Source: Candidatus Binatia bacterium | GTDB lineage: Bacteria; Desulfobacterota_B; Binatia; UBA9968; JAJDTQ01 | NCBI GenBank assembly: GCA_022827045.1 | Contig: JAJDTQ010000177.1 | Coordinates: forward strand, 1 to 22,362 | Length of the DNA stretch: 22,362 bases | Direction: 5' to 3' | Part shown: piece after piece, positions 14,827-20,983 of the stretch | Position numbering within the stretch: position 1 is the stretch's first letter | How the letters are laid out: each line of letters starts with the position of its first letter | The notes under the pieces: model-generated | Database searches by the model: none | What the model saw: only the letters and a program-made list of their open reading frames with translations | Told to the model about the DNA's origin: nothing | Translations under genes and position numbers: made by a program

Positions 14827-16311
14827 TCAAACCTCGCCGGGTTGCTGCCGACGCATCTGCGCCCGCGTCGCGTAGTAAAGCGTCGCCAGGGTCATCAGGA
14901 TCAGGATGATGCAGATGGGTCGCTCCCACAACCACGCCCAGCCGTAACGGCTGACGCTGATGTCGAGGTAGCGCTCCATGATGGGACCCAGGACGATGCC
15001 CAGGGCGATGGGCGGCCTCGGCCAACCCCACCGCTTCATGAGGTAGCCCAGCACACCCAGGCCCATCAGCACGAGCCAGTCACCGAGCTCCTGCGTCGCC
15101 ATCCAGGATCCCATGAACACCAGCACCAGGATGATCGGGATCAAAATGCTGCCTCGTATGGTCGTGATCTTGGCCAGCTGGTTGGTGCAGCCCATCAGCA
15201 GGATCGCTGTCAGCACGTTGGCGATCACCAGCGCCCAGATCACCGAGAACGTAACGTCGAGGCGCGTGCTAAGGAGTTCGGGACCCGGGTAGATGCCGTG
15301 GATCAGGAAAGCGCCCAGCAGGATGGCCATGGTGGCGCTGCCGGGAATGCCGAAGGCGATGGTCGGGATCAGAGAACCGCCCTTCATGGCGTTGTTGGCG
15401 CTCTCCGGGGCGATGACGCCGCGTATCTCGCCCTTGCCGAACTCCGCCTCCGGGTCCTTGTTAGACTGGACCGCGTGGCCGTAGGCCACCCAGTCGACGA
15501 TGCTGGCGCCGAGACCGGGGATGAAGCCGATGTAGGCGCCGATGACCGAGCACCGGAGCGCCAGCCACCAGTTTCGAAAGGCGTCGCGCACCCCATCCCC
15601 GAGGCCTTTCCCCATCTCCGGCACCTCCGAGAGGGTGCCGCGTCGCACCGCGAGCTCCACCACCTCGGGAAGCGAGAACAGACCCAGCACGCAGGGGACG
15701 ATCGGAAACCCCTCCAGGAGATACGGCACGCCGAACCAGAAGCGCGGGATGCCGTCCTGCGGCGAATAGCCGATCATGGAGAACTGCAGGGCCAGCAGAC
15801 CCACCAGAATGCCCTTGGCCGGGGCGTTGCCGCTCAGGGCGCCCACCATGGCCATGCCCAGGACCCCCAGGAGGAAGAACTCCGGGGCGCCGAACGAAAG
15901 CACCAGGGGGCTCAGGATCGGGATCGAGCACACCAGCAGGATGGCGCCGACGACGCCGCCGAAACCCGACACCGTATAGGCGGCGCCGAACGCCCGGGCG
16001 GCCTCACCCTTCTTCGCCAAGGGGTAGCCGTCCATGATCGTGGCCTGGGAGCCGGCGGTACCCGGAACGCCCAGCAGAACCGACGATATGGTGTCCGAGG
16101 TGGAGGTGATGGCGTACATGCCCATGAGCAGGGCCATGGCCTCGTAGGCCTGGAGATCGAACGTGAAAGGCAACAGGATGGCCATCCCGGAGAGTCCGGA
16201 GAGGCCGGGGACCATGCCGAAGAAAACACCCAGACTGATACCCAGCAGCAGATAGCCGAAGGCCGGCCACGCGAGGATACCCTGAAGTCCCAGTTGGGCT
16301 GCTTCTAGCAT
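14827..16311 (-). CDS. Tripartite tricarboxylate transporter large permease, TctA family
   Basis: A 494-residue polytopic membrane protein (about 11-12 spans), the main translocation subunit of a TTT uptake system, usually driven by an ion gradient. It has the family's signature stretches: GVFFGMVPGLSGLSG in the first half, then LLGVPGTAGSQATIMDGYPL with KKGEAARAFGAA, and the mirrored IGFIPGLGASIVDW plus APESANNAMKGGSLIPTIAFGIPGSATMA. The second glycine-rich block mirrors the first, consistent with an inverted-repeat architecture. No Shine-Dalgarno sequence precedes the ATG; instead a small GGGGTC-A-GACCCC hairpin (16320-16332) and the larger hairpin at 16347-16388 lie upstream. Substrates in the family are citrate, other carboxylates and aromatic acids such as terephthalate. 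Confidence 0.93.
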   Translation of the reverse strand: MLEAAQLGLQGILAWPAFGYLLLGISLGVFFGMVPGLSGLSGMAILLPFTFDLQAYEAMALLMGMYAITSTSDTISSVLLGVPGTAGSQATIMDGYPLAKKGEAARAFGAAYTVSGFGGVVGAILLVCSIPILSPLVLSFGAPEFFLLGVLGMAMVGALSGNAPAKGILVGLLALQFSMIGYSPQDGIPRFWFGVPYLLEGFPIVPCVLGLFSLPEVVELAVRRGTLSEVPEMGKGLGDGVRDAFRNWWLALRCSVIGAYIGFIPGLGASIVDWVAYGHAVQSNKDPEAEFGKGEIRGVIAPESANNAMKGGSLIPTIAFGIPGSATMAILLGAFLIHGIYPGPELLSTRLDVTFSVIWALVIANVLTAILLMGCTNQLAKITTIRGSILIPIILVLVFMGSWMATQELGDWLVLMGLGVLGYLMKRWGWPRPPIALGIVLGPIMERYLDISVSRYGWAWLWERPICIILILMTLATLYYATRAQMRRQQPGEV

Positions 16312-16346
16312 TGTCGGGAGGGGTCAGACCCCTGACACTTGCGGAG

Positions 16347-16388
16347 GTCCCGTTGCCGGCCCTTGGGGCTCACGGCCGGCAACGGGAC
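16347..16388. promoter_or_regulatory. Strong hairpin between tctC and tctA
   Basis: GTCCCGTTGCCGGCC (16347-16361) and GGCCGGCAACGGGAC (16374-16388) form a perfect 15-bp stem with a 12-nt loop, in the 89-bp gap between the tctC stop and the tctA start. There is no T-run. Position and strength fit an mRNA-stabilising or attenuating element that lets the binding protein be made in excess over the permease. Confidence 0.65.
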
Positions 16389-16400
16389 ACGGTTGATGGC

Positions 16401-17492
16401 CTATCTCTTGGCCGCGAGCTTGCGCCCTTCTTCTATGTAGTGCGCGCGGAACTTTCTCAGCTCCTCGCCCGCCGTCTTCCACGGCACCATGGCATTCTGG
16501 ATGTCCTTGGCCCCGGTCAACATCCCCGGCTCGACGCCGACGCCCTTCTTGTACTCGGCCCGGAATTCGGGGTCCTTGTTCATGGAAGCGAACGCCGAGC
16601 GAATCGCGTCCACGGCGGCCTGGGGCACCCCCGGCGGCGCCAGAATCTGGCGGTAGCTGGAGTGGACCTGAAAGAGCTGCCACAGCGGCCCGGAAGGTTC
16701 CTTGCCTGAAAGAAGCTTGACGAATTCGCGTGCGGGCACGCCCGGCGCGATGGCGGGAATCTGCTTGTCACCGCCGTGCCAGAGGGGAACGGCCGTCCCC
16801 TTGTCTACCGCGATGGGCTTCACGCGGGGAATGTAGAACGGCGTGCTCCCGTCGATGTAGTCGAGTTCGCCGCGGAGGAACGCCGACAGAAGATCCGCCG
16901 ACCCCTGGTATCCGGTGACGTACTTGAAGTTCACGCCTGCCAACTCGAACAACGTGCGGAACTTGAGGTCCTTGGCGCTGTCGGCGCGGAATCCGCCCAC
17001 GTTGAAGCTCTTGACGTTCTTGAGGTCTGCCGGCTTCTTGAGCGGCGGATCGAGGTCCGTCCTCGCCACTCCGACGCTGTACACGGGCGTGAACATGACC
17101 GGAATGATCTCCTCCATGTTGGCCCGGAGACCTGCTTTCTTGGGGTCGCCCACGAACCATTCCGTGTAGCGGCCGCTGGCGGTCTGGCAACCCATTACGG
17201 TGCCGTTGCGCCGCGCCCGCTCATAGATCCAGTTCATGGCCAGGTTGCCGCCGCCGCCCGCTCGGTTCTGGATCACGATGGTGGGGTCGCCCGCAAGGTG
17301 CTTCTTCAGATGACGGGCATAGATCCTGCACTCGATGTCCGTGGGTCCGCCCGCCGAGTAGTCGACGATGAGCTTCAAGGTCTTGCCCTGGTAGAACGGC
17401 TTGTCGGCCGCAGACGCCTGCGCCCCGAGCAAGAGCCCGAACACGAGCACGGCACAAACCAAAAACACGGCTTTCTGTAGTGTGGACTTCAT
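16401..17492 (-). CDS. Tripartite tricarboxylate transporter substrate-binding protein, TctC/Bug family
   Basis: A 363-residue periplasmic receptor with a signal peptide (hydrophobic core FLVCAVLVFGLLLGA, cleavage after about residue 28, AQASA). The mature part starts FYQGKTLKLIVDYSAGGPTDI, the TctC/Bug pattern where the beta1-alpha1 glycine-rich loop binds a substrate carboxylate. IVIQNRAGGGGNLAMNWIY is the usual second block, and LAPPGVPQAAVDAIRSAFASM the late conserved motif. It is some 30-40 residues longer than typical Bug proteins. AAGGAGGA precedes the ATG. It leads the transporter genes, 112 bp after the upstream hydratase-like gene, with a strong hairpin in between. Confidence 0.93.
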   Translation of the reverse strand: MKSTLQKAVFLVCAVLVFGLLLGAQASAADKPFYQGKTLKLIVDYSAGGPTDIECRIYARHLKKHLAGDPTIVIQNRAGGGGNLAMNWIYERARRNGTVMGCQTASGRYTEWFVGDPKKAGLRANMEEIIPVMFTPVYSVGVARTDLDPPLKKPADLKNVKSFNVGGFRADSAKDLKFRTLFELAGVNFKYVTGYQGSADLLSAFLRGELDYIDGSTPFYIPRVKPIAVDKGTAVPLWHGGDKQIPAIAPGVPAREFVKLLSGKEPSGPLWQLFQVHSSYRQILAPPGVPQAAVDAIRSAFASMNKDPEFRAEYKKGVGVEPGMLTGAKDIQNAMVPWKTAGEELRKFRAHYIEEGRKLAAKR

Positions 17493-17535
17493 CGCTTGTC
17501 CTCCTTGGGTCAGTGATTGCCGTCGTCCGGCGTTT

Positions 17536-17572
17536 GGGGCGTCCGGTCCGGGATCATACGGACCGGCGCCCC
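17536..17572. terminator. Hairpin between the HCHL-like gene and tctC
   Basis: GGGGCGTCCGGTCCG (17536-17550) pairs with CGGACCGGCGCCCC (17559-17572), with a single bulged T, giving a 14-bp stem and an 8-nt loop. It starts 32 bp after the stop of the HCHL-like gene at 17605 and ends 43 bp before tctC. It has no U-tract on the minus strand. It may end or attenuate the hydratase-lyase transcript and separate it from the transporter. Confidence 0.55.
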
Positions 17573-17604
17573 GCCACGTGACACTCGTCGGTATTCCTCT
17601 CGAC

Positions 17605-18441
17605 CTAGGAAGCCTTGTTGACCCGGGCCATGGGGCCCAGACCCGGCTTGTAGGTCTTGTCGTCGATGAACTGCTTGATCCCTTCGTCGTAGCCGCGCTC
17701 CGCGTCCGCCTGCTTGATCCAGGCGCCCTTGGCGGCCAGGTAGTCCTCGGCCTGGGAGTAGTCCATGCCGCGCACCAGCTTGTACGCCTGCTTGGTGGCC
17801 CGCAGCGCCCAGGGGTTCTTCTCCATGAGTTTCTTCGCCAACTTCACGGTCTCGTCCCGGAGCTGGTCCGCCGGCACCGAATAGTTCACCAGCCTCATCT
17901 CCGCGGCCTTCTTGCCGTCGAACGGGTCGCCGGTCATGGCGTGATAGAGACCGTCGCGGAGCGACATCATGTCCGTGACCACCCGGCTCACGAGACCGCC
18001 GGGCAGGATCCCCCAGTTCACCTCGGACAGGCCGAAGAGCGCGTCGTCGGACGCGATGGCGAAGTCACAGGCCACCAAAGGCGTGAACGCGCCGCCGAAG
18101 CAGAAACCGTTCACCATGGCGATGGTGGGCTTGGGGAAGGTGAAGAGCTTGCGCCAGCGCCACTCCTGGCTGCACCAACTCGCCTGACGCCGCAACTGCG
18201 GGTTCTTGTCGCCCTCGCGGAAGTATTCCTTCAGGTCCTGGCCGGCGCACCAGCTATTGCCGGCGCCGGTGATGACCATCACCTGCGTTCCCGGGTCTCC
18301 CTCGGCTTCCGTTACCGCGTCGTACATGTCGAAGTGGAGCTGCGGACTCATGGCGTTCCGCTTCTCCGGACGGTTGAGGATCACCCAGGTGATGCCGTCC
18401 TCCTTCTCCACCAGGACCGTCTTGTATTCCTTCGTTGCCAT
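17605..18441 (-). CDS. Enoyl-CoA hydratase/isomerase superfamily, hydroxycinnamoyl-CoA hydratase-lyase-like (copy 1)
   Basis: A 278-residue crotonase-fold enzyme. It resembles Pseudomonas HCHL (Ech), which hydrates feruloyl- or p-coumaroyl-CoA and splits it to an aromatic aldehyde and acetyl-CoA: LNRPEKRNAM, CAGQDLKEYFRE, KPTIAMVNGFCFGGAF, FGLSEVNWGI and KQFIDDKTYKPGL are nearly shared. Glu140 matches HCHL catalytic Glu143 and Gly117 matches oxyanion Gly120. It differs from HCHL at Gln68 (Met70) and Thr120 (Ser123), keeps Tyr73 (Tyr75), and has Ala236 where HCHL has Tyr239. About 90% identical to the copy at 18541-19377. AAGGAGGT precedes ATG 18441; the frame opens at 18465. It may have its own promoter. 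The aryl substrate is inferred. Confidence 0.85.
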   Translation of the reverse strand: MATKEYKTVLVEKEDGITWVILNRPEKRNAMSPQLHFDMYDAVTEAEGDPGTQVMVITGAGNSWCAGQDLKEYFREGDKNPQLRRQASWCSQEWRWRKLFTFPKPTIAMVNGFCFGGAFTPLVACDFAIASDDALFGLSEVNWGILPGGLVSRVVTDMMSLRDGLYHAMTGDPFDGKKAAEMRLVNYSVPADQLRDETVKLAKKLMEKNPWALRATKQAYKLVRGMDYSQAEDYLAAKGAWIKQADAERGYDEGIKQFIDDKTYKPGLGPMARVNKAS

Positions 18442-18488
18442 TAAACGTATACCTCCTTGAAACATTCACATGATTGAGAGTCCTGCCA

Positions 18489-18517
18489 ACTCTATGCAGT
18501 CGGGTTGGCGGAGTCAA
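18489..18517 (-). promoter_or_regulatory. Candidate sigma70 promoter between the two hydratase-lyase copies
   Basis: On the minus strand, TTGACT (18517-18512; 5 of 6), a 17-bp spacer and TAGAGT (18494-18489; 4 of 6) lie about 48 bp before ATG 18441, in the 99-bp intergenic gap. This is the best promoter-like pair I found in the window, and it suggests copy 1 can be expressed apart from copy 2. Confidence 0.45.
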
Positions 18518-18540
18518 GGCACAAGTTCCGTCGAGCCGCG

Positions 18541-19377
18541 TCAGGAATCCTTGTTGACCCGGGCCATGGGACCCAGACCCGGCTTGTAGGTCTTGTCGTC
18601 GATGAACTGCTTGATGCCCTCGTCATAGCCGCTCTCCCGGTCCTGGATCTTGATCTGGGCGCCCTTGGCGGCCAGGTAGTCCTCGGCCTGGGAGTAGTCC
18701 ATGCCGCGCACCAGCTTGTAGGCCTGCTTGGTGGCCCGCAGCGCCCACGGGTTCTTCTCCATGAGCTTCTTCGCCAGCTTCACGGTCTCGTCCCGGAGCT
18801 GGTCCGCTGGCACCGCGTAGTTGACCAGCCTCATCTCCGCCGCCTTCCTGCCGTCGAACGGGTCGCCGGTCATGGCATGGTACAGGCCGTCGCGCAGGCT
18901 CAACACGTCGGTGACCACGCGGCTCACGAGACCGCCGGGGAGGATGCCCCAGTTGACCTCGGAGAGGCCGAAGAGCGCGTCCTCGGACGCGATGGCGAAA
19001 TCACAGGCGATCATGGGGCTGAAGGCGCCGCCGAAGCAGAAACCGTTTACCATGGCGATGGTGGGCTTGGGGAAGGTGAAGAGCTTGCGCCAGCGCCACT
19101 CCTGGCTGGCCCAGCCCACCTGCCGCTGAAACTCGGGGTTCTTGTCGCCCTCGCGGAAGAACTCCTTGAGGTCCATGCCGGCGCACCAGCTGTTGCCCGC
19201 GCCGGTGATGACCAGCACCTGGGTTTCCGGGTCGCCCTCGGCTTCGGTCACCACGTCGTACATGTCGAAGTGGAGCTGCGGGTTCATTGCGTTGCGCTTC
19301 TCCGGACGGTTGAGGATGGCCCAGGTGATGCCGTCTTCTTTCTCCACCAGCACCGTCTTGTATTCTTTCGTTGCCAT
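18541..19377 (-). CDS. Enoyl-CoA hydratase/isomerase superfamily, hydroxycinnamoyl-CoA hydratase-lyase-like (copy 2)
   Basis: A 278-residue crotonase-fold protein, same length as copy 1 with no indels and about 27 differences. Here the active-site pattern is complementary: Met68 and Ser120 as in Pseudomonas HCHL, but Phe73 where HCHL has Tyr75. Glu140 and Gly117 are conserved; Ala236 again replaces HCHL Tyr239. Substitutions cluster around residues 82-90 and 241-249. GAGGAGG lies seven bases before the ATG. It starts 28 bp after the dienelactone hydrolase stop, so those two are probably co-transcribed. Likely role: hydration and/or retro-aldol cleavage of an aryl-propenoyl-CoA; a plain hydratase is the alternative. 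Confidence 0.85.
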   Translation of the reverse strand: MATKEYKTVLVEKEDGITWAILNRPEKRNAMNPQLHFDMYDVVTEAEGDPETQVLVITGAGNSWCAGMDLKEFFREGDKNPEFQRQVGWASQEWRWRKLFTFPKPTIAMVNGFCFGGAFSPMIACDFAIASEDALFGLSEVNWGILPGGLVSRVVTDVLSLRDGLYHAMTGDPFDGRKAAEMRLVNYAVPADQLRDETVKLAKKLMEKNPWALRATKQAYKLVRGMDYSQAEDYLAAKGAQIKIQDRESGYDEGIKQFIDDKTYKPGLGPMARVNKDS

Positions 19378-19405
19378 TGACTTGCCTCCTCGAAAAGCTG
19401 GTTCC

Positions 19406-20146
19406 CTACGCCTTCAAGTGCCTGCCCAGGAAAGCCAGGCTCTTGGGCCAGATGTCCTTGGCCGAGGCCTCGTGGTAGCTCGGCCGGTCGTCGCTGAAGA
19501 ACGCGTGGCCCGCATCCTCGTAGAAGTGCCATTCGTAGTCCACGTTGTTCGCCTTGAGCGTCGCCTCGATGGTGTCGAGGGCTTCCTGCGGGATGCCCTG
19601 GTCCTGCCCGCCCCACACGCACTGCATCGGGATGTTGATGTTGTTCCCCTGGGTCACGGGCTCCACCGGGCTCTTCTCGCCGCGCTGGCCGCCGACGATC
19701 TGGCCGCCGTAGTACAGGCTGCTGGCCGCCAGGCCCGGGCAGTTGCACGCGGCCATCCACGACACCCTGCCGCCGAAGCAGTAGCCGATGATCCCCACCC
19801 GGTCCGGGTCCACGTCGTCGCGCCCCTTGGCGTAGGCGATGGCGCGGTTCAGGTCGTCGATGATCTTGGTGTCGTAGAGGGTGCCGCGGGCTGCGAAGGC
19901 GGCGTCGCGATCGGTGCTGGGAATGACCCGCTCGTCCAGCCTGTAGTAGAGGTCCGGTGACATGGCCACGTAGCCCTCGTTGGCGAACCGCTCGGTGACA
20001 TCCTTCATGTGGGCGTTCACGCCGAAGATCTCCATGATCACCAGCAGCGCCGGCTTCTTGCCGTCACCGTCGGGTGCGGCCACGTAAAGGTCCATGGACT
20101 TGCCGTCTTCGGCGGAGATACCCACCGTGGCGGTATTGATGCTCAT
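19406..20146 (-). CDS. Dienelactone hydrolase family protein
   Basis: A 246-residue alpha/beta hydrolase with the cysteine triad of dienelactone hydrolase: Cys123 in GYCFGG (as in Pseudomonas DLH), Asp182 in GGQDQGI, His214 in AGHAFF, and the Glu39 of MEIFG that in DLH contacts the nucleophile Cys. Length is close to the family norm. DLH opens 4-carboxymethylene-butenolide to maleylacetate in the (chloro)catechol branch; relatives hydrolyse other lactones or esters. AGGAGGAA precedes the ATG. It heads the long minus-strand gene row and is divergent from the ThrH-like gene. With an aromatic pathway nearby, hydrolysis of a ring-cleavage lactone is reasonable, but no ortho-cleavage gene is visible. 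Confidence 0.9.
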   Translation of the reverse strand: MSINTATVGISAEDGKSMDLYVAAPDGDGKKPALLVIMEIFGVNAHMKDVTERFANEGYVAMSPDLYYRLDERVIPSTDRDAAFAARGTLYDTKIIDDLNRAIAYAKGRDDVDPDRVGIIGYCFGGRVSWMAACNCPGLAASSLYYGGQIVGGQRGEKSPVEPVTQGNNINIPMQCVWGGQDQGIPQEALDTIEATLKANNVDYEWHFYEDAGHAFFSDDRPSYHEASAKDIWPKSLAFLGRHLKA

Positions 20147-20186
20147 CGTTTTTCCTCCTGTCGGATGTTTGATCAGTGAGTGTTCT

Positions 20187-20215
20187 CATTGACATGGGGC
20201 TCGCGAGGCTGTCAA
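20187..20215 (-). promoter_or_regulatory. Possible promoter/operator in the DLH-ThrH divergent region
   Basis: A perfect -35-like TTGACA on the minus strand (20215-20210), a 17-bp spacer and a weak -10 (TCAATG, 20192-20187) lie about 50 bp before the DLH start. The same TTGACA occurs on the plus strand at 20189-20194, so the two form an inverted repeat 15 bp apart, with a CTCGCGAG palindrome between. It could instead be a regulator site. The rest of the 162-bp gap shows nothing clear. Confidence 0.3.
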
Positions 20216-20308
20216 GGACGGCTGCGCCGCCTCAGGTTTTGCTCCCGTTCCGTCATGTGCTAGAAACGGCTTGGCCGACACCCACACCAACCCGAAACCA
20301 CGGAACCC

Positions 20309-20908
20309 ATGCGAATCTGTTGCCTAGACCTGGAGGGCGTCCTCCTGCCGGAAATCTGGATCGCGGTCGCCGAGCACTTCCACAACGACGACCTCCGTCT
20401 GACCACGCGGGATATCTCCGACTACGACCAGCTCATGCGGTACCGGTTGAAGATCCTCCGGAAGAACCGGATCCGGCTGGCCGACATCCAGGGCGTCATC
20501 GAGGGAATGAAGCCCTTGCCCGGCGCCAAGTCCTTCCTGGACGACCTCCGGCGGGACTTTCCGGTGGTGGTGCTGCTGTCGGACACATACTACGAGTTCG
20601 CCACGCCACTGATCCGCAAGCTGGGGGACCCGACGCTGCTGTGCAACTGGCTCACCGTGAGCCGGTCGGGTTACATCTCGGGCTACGTCTTGCGCCAGAA
20701 GGACGGCAAGCGCAAGGCTGTGAGGGCATTCAAGAGGATCGGTTTCGACGTAGTGGCGGCGGGAGATTCCTACAACGACCTGAGCATGCTGCGCACCGCA
20801 GACCGGGGCGTGCTCTTCAACCCACCGGACGCCATCGCCGAGCGCTACCCCGCCTTCCCGGTGGCGCGGGACTACCCGGCGTTGGCCCGGTTGCTGAAAC
20901 AACAATGA
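20309..20908 (+). CDS. thrH: ThrH-like phosphoserine phosphatase/homoserine phosphotransferase (HAD family)
   Basis: A 199-residue HAD phosphotransferase closely resembling Pseudomonas ThrH throughout, including CLDLEGVLLPEIWIA at the start, LTTRDISDYDQLM, LSDTYYEF and RQKDGKRKAVRAFKR. Catalytic residues: nucleophile Asp7 and general acid Asp9, Ser91 of motif II, Lys136 of motif III, and Asp153/Asp157 in AGDSYND binding Mg2+. ThrH dephosphorylates phosphoserine and can transfer the phosphate to homoserine, bypassing steps in serine and threonine metabolism. The ribosome-binding site is weak. It has no obvious link to the flanking aromatic genes. Confidence 0.9.
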   Translation: MRICCLDLEGVLLPEIWIAVAEHFHNDDLRLTTRDISDYDQLMRYRLKILRKNRIRLADIQGVIEGMKPLPGAKSFLDDLRRDFPVVVLLSDTYYEFATPLIRKLGDPTLLCNWLTVSRSGYISGYVLRQKDGKRKAVRAFKRIGFDVVAAGDSYNDLSMLRTADRGVLFNPPDAIAERYPAFPVARDYPALARLLKQQ

Positions 20909-20909
20909 C

Positions 20910-20941
20910 GCGGCTCGCGGGGGGTACGCCCCGCCCGCCGC
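20910..20941. terminator. GC-rich hairpin after thrH
   Basis: GCGGGG (20917-20922) pairs with CCCCGC (20929-20934) over a 6-nt loop, flanked by GCGG (20910-20913) and CCGC (20938-20941) that can extend it. It begins two bases after the thrH stop and ends about 30 bp before the amidohydrolase ribosome-binding site. There is no T-run, so it may attenuate rather than end transcription. Confidence 0.4.
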
Positions 20942-20983
20942 GTAGACGACTGTTTACCTACGAAACAACCAAGGAGAACTTCC

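Noticed and set aside
14842..16308. 488-residue plus-strand open frame
   Set aside because: A shadow of tctA. Its composition is dominated by His, Gln, Asp and Gly, as expected of the complement of a hydrophobic membrane-protein gene.
17605..19377. Possible assembly duplication of one hydratase-lyase gene
   Set aside because: The copies differ at about 27 residues, have different flanks, different stop codons and different ribosome-binding sites, so this is a real tandem duplication rather than a duplicated read region.
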